DNA of 7,622 nucleotides from Magnetococcales bacterium (GTDB lineage Bacteria; Pseudomonadota; Magnetococcia; Magnetococcales; Magnetaquicoccaceae), in the NCBI GenBank assembly GCA_015229095.1, contig JADGCE010000010.1:8090-15711 (forward strand), written 5' to 3'. The notes beneath the pieces were generated by a model, which ran no database searches, was not told where the DNA came from, and saw only the letters and a list, made by a program, of their open reading frames with translations. The position numbers and the translations under genes are program-made. Positions 1 to 5,702 of the stretch are shown piece after piece (the first letter of the stretch is position 1; each line of letters opens with the position of its first letter).

Positions 1-90
1 GTGGTTCGGTTGTCTCCGGTGGTTCGGTTGTCTCCGGTGGTTCGGTTGTCTCCGGTGGTTCGGTTGTCTCCGGCGGTTCGGTTATCTCCG
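1..90. repeat. 18-bp tandem repeats coding for PETTEP
   Basis: Five head-to-tail 18-base units (gtggttcggttgtctccg) fill 1-90. Units 1-4 are identical, and the fifth (73-90) differs at two bases. Read on the minus strand in the FecR-protein frame, each unit is Pro-Glu-Thr-Thr-Glu-Pro, with Ile for Thr in the most N-terminal copy. The array reaches the window edge, so the copy number is a minimum. Base-level identity, including third positions, suggests recent duplication or slippage. Confidence 0.97.
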
Positions 91-1519
91 GTGGCTCTGG
101 CTCTATTGTTGCCGGCGGAGCTGTTGGAGTAATCGTTGGTGGAGCCGGTGACGGGGTTGATGCGGGTGGTGGCGCCATCAGCATCGGTTCATGCCTTGCC
201 TCAGGCATCTCTGGTGGTTCTGCCTCATGGTGGGCAACAGCCCCCAAACCACCCTCGCCGGATTGTTGCAGCTCGTGGTAAGCGTCGCCCAAGGTGGTAT
301 TGGTCTGCGGCGGTTCTGCCCCAGGTGGAGGAACGGCTTCCATTGGGGCAGGGGGATCCCTCTGTTCCGGTGCTCTCTCCCCCGCCCTCTCCGCACCGTC
401 CGGCCTTGCCTCACGGGAGCCTTCCGTTGACCCTGCATCGTTGGCCCCCTGTTCCCCTCTCCCTTCCGTTTCCTTGGAATCGCCCTTTGCTTCGCCTTTT
501 TTGCCTTCCTTTTCTCCTTTGCTGTCTACCGCCCTCTCGTTTTTGCCATCCGTCCTGGCGTCCGTACCTCTCTCCTTGTCTTTGTGCTCATCCTTGCGGT
601 CGTCCGATTTTCTCTCCGGCAGCGTCTGAGGCAATTGGTGGGAAAACTGATTCAACAAGGTCGGCGGGGCCTGGAAGGGTTGTCTTGGCAGTTCACCGAT
701 GCTGACCACCGTGGCCATGCCGGGCTGCAGCAAGGTCACATTGCCTTGTCCGTAGGCATCCGCAATATCCAGGACGCCCGACGTGTGAACCACCGTTGTC
801 TGCCCATCCGCCGTGACTTCACCCTGCAACTCGCTGCCCCGCACACCGATCTGGGCGGAGGGTGTTTTGATCAGGGTATGACGTCCCGTATGCAGCTTGG
901 CCAAATCGCCGCTGGCATACTTGAATACGCCGCGAACCACGGTGGTTTCAAAGGTGCCCAGCCCGGCTTGTGGATCAAAAACATATTGATTCAAAATGAT
1001 ATTGGCTTTTTCGCCCAACTGAAACAGGGTGTTGTCGTTAAATTTCAGCCTGAGCAATCCGCCCTCTTCCGTTCGGATCACATCCTCCCGGAAAACCGGA
1101 TCCCCCTTGGCCAGTGTCCGGGTCACCCCCGCCTTGTTCTTGGCTGTTGCCGTTCCTGTGATCTCTCCCACTGTACCGATGACTTCGCCCGCTTCACCCG
1201 TTCCAGGTCCGGCCACCAGGGTGGTGTCGGAGAGCAACAAAAATCCAACCGTTTCAGGGGAGAGGGCGCGACCATCCAGGGTGGTCAGGGTGGGTCGCTG
1301 CTCGGTGGCAAAATAGCCATCCACCGTAAAACGTTCTCCGTTGGGTCCGATCATGAGCAAATCGTTGCCGACGCGGTGAAAGTCACTCTCCAGCAGCAGA
1401 GTGGCGTTGGGAATGTGGAGACTCTTGCCCGCAAACTCCGACGCCATGGTCAGGGAGAGCAGGGGTGAGGCACGATCAGAGAGAAGGCCATGCCAGTCAA
1501 AAGATGTGGGGGTGTTCAT
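1..1519 (-). CDS. FecR-domain protein with PETTEP repeats, C-terminus off the window
   Basis: The minus-strand frame is open from an ATG at 1519 to the left edge, giving 506 visible residues. Residues about 45-100 resemble the prefix-like module of type I-secreted adhesins (GNDLLMIGPNG around 51-61). Residues about 112-265 form a FecR-like domain: GTVGEITGTATA, GDPVFREDVIRT (139 onward), a beta-rich core with LRLKFNDNTLFQLGEKANI, VVRGVFKYASGDLAK, TPSAQIGVRGSEL (GVRG at 225-228), then LLQPGMATVVS. A Lys/Asp/Glu-rich linker follows from about 301 to 360, then a Pro/Ala/Glu-rich linker, then five PE(T/I)TEP hexapeptides at 477-506. There is no N-terminal signal peptide or membrane segment in the visible part, which fits type I secretion substrates, whose signal is C-terminal. 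FecR domains are also found in periplasmic anti-sigma regulators, but no cytoplasmic or membrane part is seen here. The start is uncertain: the weak GGGA lies 8 bases before this ATG, and an in-frame ATG at 1633 would add 38 residues. Domain call is fairly sure; secretion is inference. Confidence 0.85.
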   Translation of the reverse strand, partial: MNTPTSFDWHGLLSDRASPLLSLTMASEFAGKSLHIPNATLLLESDFHRVGNDLLMIGPNGERFTVDGYFATEQRPTLTTLDGRALSPETVGFLLLSDTTLVAGPGTGEAGEVIGTVGEITGTATAKNKAGVTRTLAKGDPVFREDVIRTEEGGLLRLKFNDNTLFQLGEKANIILNQYVFDPQAGLGTFETTVVRGVFKYASGDLAKLHTGRHTLIKTPSAQIGVRGSELQGEVTADGQTTVVHTSGVLDIADAYGQGNVTLLQPGMATVVSIGELPRQPFQAPPTLLNQFSHQLPQTLPERKSDDRKDEHKDKERGTDARTDGKNERAVDSKGEKEGKKGEAKGDSKETEGRGEQGANDAGSTEGSREARPDGAERAGERAPEQRDPPAPMEAVPPPGAEPPQTNTTLGDAYHELQQSGEGGLGAVAHHEAEPPEMPEARHEPMLMAPPPASTPSPAPPTITPTAPPATIEPEPPEITEPPETTEPPETTEPPETTEPPETTEP

Positions 1520-1655
1520 GCGCAGGATCCCATGGGTGTTCGTCGCAAGGCGAGAGAAGGGGCGCGATTCCGGCGCGCTAGTGGCGTCATTGTACCCGTA
1601 GCCAGTATTCAGGCACAATGAGTTTTTTTGCATTTTTTTTTTGTGAAAAAACAAT

Positions 1656-1680
1656 CTTATAGACAAGCTGGAAATGTCAA
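1656..1680 (-). promoter_or_regulatory. Candidate promoter for the FecR-domain gene
   Basis: On the minus strand a perfect TTGACA (1680-1675) is followed by TATAAG (1661-1656). The spacer is only 13 bases, shorter than the usual 16-18 of sigma-70 promoters, so the pair may not act together. If used, transcription would begin near 1649, just upstream of the alternative start codon at 1633 and about 130 bases upstream of the start at 1519. Confidence 0.3.
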
Positions 1681-1757
1681 ACAAAGGTATTTAAGCAATA
1701 TTTGCACCATTTCGTTGGATCGGCAGGACGAAAAAGTGTCCGGTTCAGATTTAAAGG

Positions 1758-1786
1758 TATGAAATAATATGAAATTTTTGTGAAAT
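1758..1786. repeat. Three phased direct repeats (TATGAAAT-like)
   Basis: TATGAAAT occurs at 1758-1765 and again at 1768-1775, followed by TGTGAAAT at 1779-1786. The periods are 10 and 11 bases, so all three copies face the same side of the helix. This is the usual geometry of sites for winged-helix response regulators of the OmpR/PhoB class. It lies between two divergent genes. No regulator is encoded in the window, and the AT-rich background raises the chance of coincidence. Confidence 0.35.
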
Positions 1787-2030
1787 GGCCTGGAAAAAAA
1801 ATCTGGCTAAATATTTTTGTTTAAGATTTCCACCCGTTTGCCGAAGATAACCCCAGCATGTTTGTTTAATTAATCGCTCTCTCCAGGTTGACGCGGTCAA
1901 GAGGCGGACGTCCGGGGTATGTGACGAAACGCTTGGCTGTTCGTGCATGGGGTGGTCCGGTTCCCGATGGGTGGGCGGCAGCGTGCGCAACGTGACTTGT
2001 CTGGCATGAGGGTGCAACGGAGTTCAGAAA

Positions 2031-2492
2031 ATGTTCAAGGCGTTACTGGTATGGGTCACCGTGCTGTTTTTGCGAAGTTGGGGCATCAGGACCGACAAAA
2101 CAAAACTGGCGGGTCATGGAAGGCGTTATTCTCCCCCGGAAACGGTGCGTATAGAGAGGAGGATGGAGGTTATCGTGCCCGTCTTGCCCAAAAGACGCGG
2201 TGCGGTTGTACTGCCCGGCGTGGATACGCAAGGGGCAGCCCGGTCGGCATCGCGCCCGCCGTCGCAGGAGAGTGCAGAGGAGCGTCACCTGTTTTATCCC
2301 AATCCCGGCAGGCAGAGCCCGGCGGTGCTGGAGGGGCCTGCGCATAGTCGGGAGAACAAGCGTCCCATGCTGATATCCCTACCGGAAAAAGGGGAGATCA
2401 TGTACAGCCAAACCAAAGGGGTGAAACGATCTCCCAACTCCGTCGTCTTGTACGGCAGGAGGGGGAGTTCTGTGCAGTTGATGACCCGCTGA
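2031..2492 (+). CDS. Hypothetical protein, hydrophobic N-terminus (153 aa)
   Basis: I do not recognise this protein. The ATG is preceded by GGAG at 2019-2022, eight bases upstream, which is good spacing and supports this start. Residues 1-19 (MFKALLVWVTVLFLRSWGI) form a short hydrophobic segment that could be a membrane anchor or an uncleaved export signal. The rest is strongly basic and polar, with many Arg, Lys, Pro and Ser, and without a recognisable domain, cysteine pair or clear repeat. A hydrophilic middle (about 68-85, rich in Ser, Pro, Arg, Gln and Glu) looks disordered. No terminator-like T run closely follows, and the next gene starts 75 bases downstream in the same direction. Codon third positions are GC-rich as in neighbouring genes. 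It could be a false open frame, but the ribosome site and hydrophobic N-terminus favour a real, lineage-specific gene. Confidence 0.5.
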   Translation: MFKALLVWVTVLFLRSWGIRTDKTKLAGHGRRYSPPETVRIERRMEVIVPVLPKRRGAVVLPGVDTQGAARSASRPPSQESAEERHLFYPNPGRQSPAVLEGPAHSRENKRPMLISLPEKGEIMYSQTKGVKRSPNSVVLYGRRGSSVQLMTR

Positions 2493-2506
2493 CCCATTCT
2501 TCTGAG

Positions 2507-2538
2507 CGTTCGCCGCTTCGGCGGGCGGACCCGTTTTT
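2507..2538 (+). terminator. Weak hairpin plus T run
   Basis: CGTTCGCCG and CGGCGGGCG can pair around a CTT loop (2507-2527), a 9-bp stem with two G-T pairs. Five T residues start six bases after the stem (2534-2538). The gap between stem and T run makes this a poor intrinsic terminator. It lies between the two small plus-strand genes and may only attenuate read-through. Confidence 0.25.
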
Positions 2539-2567
2539 GTTGCAGAACCATTCGATCGGGGAAATAT

Positions 2568-2879
2568 ATGAAAAAGATAGCGGCAGCTTTTTTTGTGGCA
2601 TTGTTGACGTGCAGCGTGATCCTTGTCAGCGGCACGCTCTATGCCGGGAAGCAAGGTGCCGCGCCCGCTGGTTTGCGCGAGGCAATCACTTGGGACGGCG
2701 CCCATATTCCCGCAGGGGCTCCCGGTGTTGCGCTTAAACTTTCCACACGATTGACTCAACCCTCCTCCCCGTGGCAAACAGCCATGCACCGCCTGTCGGA
2801 ATGGGGTTTGCCGACCGACTGGACGGGGGATTCCAAATCCCTGGCCCTGACAGGGCTGTTGTTGGCTGTGTTTCTGTAG
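2568..2879 (+). CDS. Hypothetical exported small protein (103 aa)
   Basis: I do not recognise this protein. It opens with a textbook Sec signal peptide: positively charged MKK, a hydrophobic core (IAAAFFVALLTCSVILV) and a likely cleavage after TLYA at residue 26, leaving about 77 residues. The Cys at 15 is not in a proper lipobox (LLTC), so a lipoprotein is unlikely. The mature part has no known motif; it contains two Trp-centred stretches (ITWDGAHIPAG and SEWGLPTDWTGD). It ends in a hydrophobic run (LALTGLLLAVFL, 92-103) directly before the stop, which could be a C-terminal membrane anchor or a sign of a shortened protein. GGGGA at 2558-2562, five bases before the ATG, supports the start. 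It follows the gene at 2031 on the same strand and converges on hemC, whose stop is 55 bases away. Confidence 0.65.
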   Translation: MKKIAAAFFVALLTCSVILVSGTLYAGKQGAAPAGLREAITWDGAHIPAGAPGVALKLSTRLTQPSSPWQTAMHRLSEWGLPTDWTGDSKSLALTGLLLAVFL

Positions 2880-2934
2880 GAGATTGGTTCTGGTTACCCG
2901 ATGACGGAAAAGGGCATTGTTGCCGGCGCGGCTG

Positions 2935-3864
2935 TCAGACGCAGGATATGCTCTCCAGGATCCGCCGGGCTCCCCGGTCGAGCAGCTCCTGGGCCAGGCG
3001 TTCTCCCAGGGCGACGGGCTGTTCCGCACTGCCCTGCAGTCGCTGGGTAAGCATTTCGGTGCCATCCAGGGAAGAGACCCGACCGAGGAGTTGCAGCGTG
3101 TCGGCGTGCCGTTGGGCGTAGCCCGCAATGGGCACCTGACATCCCCCCTCCAGAGTGGCCAAAAAAGCCCGCTCTGCGCTGACGCATTGCCATGTGGGCC
3201 GATGGTTCAACGGGGCGACCAGGGAGAGGGTGCGGGTATCCTGTTGGCGGGTTTCAATGCCGATGGCCCCCTGACCGTTGGCGGGAATCATCACCTCCGG
3301 ATCCAGATATTCCACCACATGCTGGGTGAGTTGCAAACGCTTGACTCCGGCTGCGGCCAGCAGGATGGCGTCGAACAGGCCCGCCTCCAGTTTGCCGATG
3401 CGGGTGTTGACGTTGCCCCGCAAAGAGAGCACCCGCAGATCCGGGCGCAGGTGGAGCAACTGGCTCTGGCGGCGCAAAGAGGAGGAGCCCACCACAGCCC
3501 CCTGAGGCAGGGCGGTCAACGTGGCGTGACGGATGGAGAGCAGCACATCCCTGGGATCTTCCCGCTCCAGAATGGCCGCCAGTTGCAAACCGTCGGGAAC
3601 AACAGCCGGCATGTCTTTCATGGAGTGGACCGCCAGGTCAATCTCTTCTGCCAGCAGTGCCTCTTCCAGCTCCTTGACGAACAGACCTTTGCCCCCCACC
3701 TTGGCCAGGGGGACATCCAGAATTTTATCCCCCTGTGTCTTGATGATGATCAATGCCACGTGCAAATCCGGATGGCGGCTTTGCAACAGCGTTTTGACCC
3801 ATTCAGCCTGCCAGAGAGCCAGAGCACTGCCACGGGTGCCCAATTTGATGGAGGGTATCGTCAT
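2935..3864 (-). CDS. hemC: Hydroxymethylbilane synthase (porphobilinogen deaminase)
   Basis: This cytoplasmic enzyme joins four porphobilinogen molecules into hydroxymethylbilane, the linear precursor of uroporphyrinogen III in heme and other tetrapyrrole synthesis. The product is 309 residues, normal for the family. Visible signatures are GTRGSALALWQA (9-20), IKTQGDK (41-47), GKGLFVKELEEALL (58-71), HSMKDMP with catalytic Asp84, the pyrrole-binding VGSSSLRRQSQL with Arg131/Arg132, LRGNVNTRIGKLE, MIPANGQGAIGIE, and LEGGCQVPIAGYA with Cys242, the residue that covalently holds the dipyrromethane cofactor. Numbering of Asp84 and Cys242 equals that of the E. coli enzyme. The frame is open upstream to 3966, but MTIPSIKLGTRGS fits family starts, so 3864 is chosen; the ribosome site is weak. 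No hemD follows before the convergent small gene, so hemC seems to be transcribed alone, divergently from pyrG. Confidence 0.97.
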   Translation of the reverse strand: MTIPSIKLGTRGSALALWQAEWVKTLLQSRHPDLHVALIIIKTQGDKILDVPLAKVGGKGLFVKELEEALLAEEIDLAVHSMKDMPAVVPDGLQLAAILEREDPRDVLLSIRHATLTALPQGAVVGSSSLRRQSQLLHLRPDLRVLSLRGNVNTRIGKLEAGLFDAILLAAAGVKRLQLTQHVVEYLDPEVMIPANGQGAIGIETRQQDTRTLSLVAPLNHRPTWQCVSAERAFLATLEGGCQVPIAGYAQRHADTLQLLGRVSSLDGTEMLTQRLQGSAEQPVALGERLAQELLDRGARRILESISCV

Positions 3865-4020
3865 GGAAAATCCAATGAGGGTGGGGGGCTGTTGTTCCGG
3901 TCGGCGCGATGAGCTCGCTTCCGCTCGTGTACCGGGGGGAGATGGTCCGCTATTTTGCGGCATCATGCAAGAAATTTAAGCGATGGCTGCAACGCCCCAT
4001 CCCATTGCGGGTGGTTTGTG

Positions 4021-4029
4021 TGCTATGCT
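4021..4029 (+). promoter_or_regulatory. Candidate extended -10 promoter of pyrG operon
   Basis: TGCTATGCT matches an extended -10 element (TGn followed by a TATAAT-like hexamer, TATGCT at 4024-4029). No good -35 lies at normal spacing; TTGCGG (4005-4010) is only 13 bases away. It sits about 45 bases before the pyrG start, inside the 209-base region shared with the divergent hemC. Confidence 0.35.
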
Positions 4030-4059
4030 CTCCCTGTGGACTGTTTTGTTTTTCCTGCG

Positions 4060-4064
4060 GGAGG
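4060..4064 (+). promoter_or_regulatory. Ribosome binding site deciding the pyrG start
   Basis: A strong GGAGG within GGGAGGGAG ends nine bases before the ATG at 4074. It supports the start at MAKFVFVTGG over the upstream in-frame ATG at 3909, whose extra 55 residues are Cys-rich and unlike any CTP synthase N-terminus. Confidence 0.85.
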
Positions 4065-4073
4065 GAGTCGTCA

Positions 4074-5702
4074 ATGGCCAAGTTTGTGTTTGTGACAGGT
4101 GGGGTGGTCTCGTCTCTGGGCAAGGGATTGGCGGCAGCCTCGTTGGGTTGCCTGCTGCAGGCGCGGGGCAAAAAGGTGACCATCCAAAAGTTGGATCCCT
4201 ACATCAACGTCGACCCTGGCACCATGAGTCCGTTTCAGCACGGGGAGGTGTTTGTGACGGATGATGGGGCCGAAACCGATCTGGATCTGGGCCATTACGA
4301 GCGATTTCTCGATATTCCCATGGGTCGGAACAATAATTTTACCACCGGGCGCATCTACCAGCGGGTGATCCGCAAAGAGCGGCGGGGGGATTATTTGGGC
4401 TCCACGGTGCAGGTGATTCCCCATATTACCGATGCCATCAAGGAGGCCATTCTCAGCGTCGCTTCGGATGCCCACATCGCCATCATCGAGGTGGGGGGAA
4501 CCGTCGGGGATATCGAATCGCTCCCCTTTCTTGAAGCCATTCGCCAGTTACGCAACGATCTGGGGCGGGAAAACACTCTTTTTATGCATCTTACCCTGTT
4601 GCCCTATATTCCCACATCGGAAGAGTTGAAGACCAAACCGACCCAACACTCCGTCAAGGAGCTGCTGGCCATTGGCATTCAGCCCGATATTCTGGTCGTG
4701 CGCAGCGACCGGGAGGTGCCGGTGAGCGTGCGCAAAAAAATTGCCCTGTTTTGCAACGTCGATCCCGATGCGGTCATCTCCTGCCAGGATCAGGATACCA
4801 TCTACAAGGTGCCTTTCGCCCTCTATCTGGAGGGATTGGCGCGCAAAGTCCTCACCCATTTAAACCTGCAAGCGGACGAACCGCAGATGGAAGATTGGGA
4901 GGATGTATTGGAAAAGACCGTCAATCCACTCCAGCGGGTAACCATTGGCATTGTGGGCAAATATGTGGATTTGAAGGATGCCTATAAATCCCTGATTGAA
5001 GCCCTGGCCCATGGTGGCATCGCCCACAATGCCCGGGTGGCTCTCCGTTGGGTGGATGCGGAACAGCTGGACAAGGAAGATCCCACCGCTTTGCTGGGGG
5101 GGGTGGATGGCATTCTGGTGCCCGGAGGGTTTGGGGAGCGGGGCGCATTGGGTAAATTGGCGGCCATTCGTTATGCGCGGGAACAAAAAATTCCCTTTTT
5201 CGGCATCTGCCTGGGTATGCAGATGGCGGTTGTGGAGTTTGCCCGCCACTGTTTGCGCTGGTCCACGGCCAACTCCACCGAGTTTGATCCCGACTGCAGA
5301 GCGCCGGTGATCGCCCTGTTGACCGAATGGATGGCGGGGGAGCAGCTGCAAAGACGGGATCTGGGGGCAGACAAGGGGGGCACCATGCGGTTGGGAGCCT
5401 ATCCATGCCTGCTGCAGCCGGGGAGTCTGGCGGCCAAAATTTATGGCACTCATACCATTTCCGAACGCCATCGGCACCGCTATGAATTCAACAATACCTA
5501 CCGCGCCCAACTGGCTGAAGCGGGGATGATTTTTTCCGGCACCAGCCCGGATGGATCGTTGGTGGAGATCATTGAACTGGCAGATCACCCTTTCTTTATC
5601 GCCTGCCAGTTTCATCCTGAGTTTAAATCACGGCCCAGACGACCGCATCCCCTCTTTGCCGCCTTTGTCGGGGCGGGATTGGCCGCGAGACGGGGGCTGT
5701 GA
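4074..5702 (+). CDS. pyrG: CTP synthase (glutamine-hydrolysing)
   Basis: It converts UTP to CTP using ATP and ammonia from glutamine, the last step of de novo CTP synthesis in the cytoplasm. The product is 542 residues, close to the usual 545. The N-terminal synthetase domain (1 to about 270) shows FVTGGVVSSLGKG (the P-loop-like ATP site, 6-18), KLDPYINVDPGTMSPFQHGEV (39-59), GGTVGDIES (141-149) and TKPTQHSVKEL (187-197). The C-terminal class I glutamine amidotransferase domain (about 288-542) has PGGFGERG (350-357), GICLGMQ with nucleophile Cys379, and QFHPEF with His514 and Glu516 completing the triad. The tail after the triad (KSRPRRPHPLF) is slightly unlike the common TSTPRDGHPLF but keeps the HPLF core. 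It is first in a tight run: its TGA overlaps the kdsA ATG by one base. Confidence 0.98.
   Translation: MAKFVFVTGGVVSSLGKGLAAASLGCLLQARGKKVTIQKLDPYINVDPGTMSPFQHGEVFVTDDGAETDLDLGHYERFLDIPMGRNNNFTTGRIYQRVIRKERRGDYLGSTVQVIPHITDAIKEAILSVASDAHIAIIEVGGTVGDIESLPFLEAIRQLRNDLGRENTLFMHLTLLPYIPTSEELKTKPTQHSVKELLAIGIQPDILVVRSDREVPVSVRKKIALFCNVDPDAVISCQDQDTIYKVPFALYLEGLARKVLTHLNLQADEPQMEDWEDVLEKTVNPLQRVTIGIVGKYVDLKDAYKSLIEALAHGGIAHNARVALRWVDAEQLDKEDPTALLGGVDGILVPGGFGERGALGKLAAIRYAREQKIPFFGICLGMQMAVVEFARHCLRWSTANSTEFDPDCRAPVIALLTEWMAGEQLQRRDLGADKGGTMRLGAYPCLLQPGSLAAKIYGTHTISERHRHRYEFNNTYRAQLAEAGMIFSGTSPDGSLVEIIELADHPFFIACQFHPEFKSRPRRPHPLFAAFVGAGLAARRGL

Larger units (their letters stand above)
1634..2030. 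other. AT-rich divergent intergenic region
   Basis: About 400 to 510 bases, depending on the FecR-protein start, separate that gene from the plus-strand gene at 2031. The stretch from about 1620 to 1870 is strikingly AT-rich, with long A and T tracts, while flanking DNA is GC-rich. I see no tRNA or convincing gene. An 88-codon minus-strand open frame (1751-2017) has no family resemblance and crosses the AT-rich part. The region holds phased direct repeats (1758-1786), a TTGAC/GTCAA inverted repeat with a 3-base centre (1888-1900), and a candidate minus-strand promoter (1656-1680). No strong plus-strand promoter stands out. Confidence 0.7.

Noticed and set aside
1..90. CRISPR array
   Set aside because: The 18-base units are contiguous with no spacers and stay in the reading frame of the FecR-domain protein.
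136..705. 189-codon plus-strand open frame rich in Pro, Leu and Ser
   Set aside because: It is the antisense reading of the Pro-rich and Lys/Glu-rich linkers of the FecR-domain protein. Low-complexity composition explains it.
584..1468. 294-codon plus-strand open frame
   Set aside because: It lies wholly antisense to the FecR-domain gene, whose minus-strand frame has clear domain motifs. The product has no family resemblance; long antisense frames are expected in GC-rich coding DNA.
1751..2017. 88-codon minus-strand open frame in the intergenic region
   Set aside because: Composition shifts from GC-rich to AT-rich within it, it has no recognisable motif, and its end runs through the A/T tracts. 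I treat it as chance.
2554..2615. Lipoprotein signal in the small gene at 2568
   Set aside because: The Cys at residue 15 is preceded by LLT, which lacks the small residue before Cys that a lipobox needs, and it is too early within the hydrophobic core.
2379..3128. 249-codon minus-strand open frame
   Set aside because: It overlaps the 3' part of hemC in another frame and is antisense to the small exported gene with its good signal peptide. No recognisable domain.
2917..3912. 331-codon plus-strand open frame
   Set aside because: Antisense shadow of hemC, whose catalytic residues are all present on the minus strand.
3909..4073. 55-residue N-terminal extension of pyrG
   Set aside because: CTP synthases begin at the FVFVTGG segment, and a strong GGAGG precedes the ATG at 4074. 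The extension is Cys-rich and unlike the family.
4860..5615. 251-codon minus-strand open frame
   Set aside because: Antisense to the conserved glutaminase domain of pyrG.
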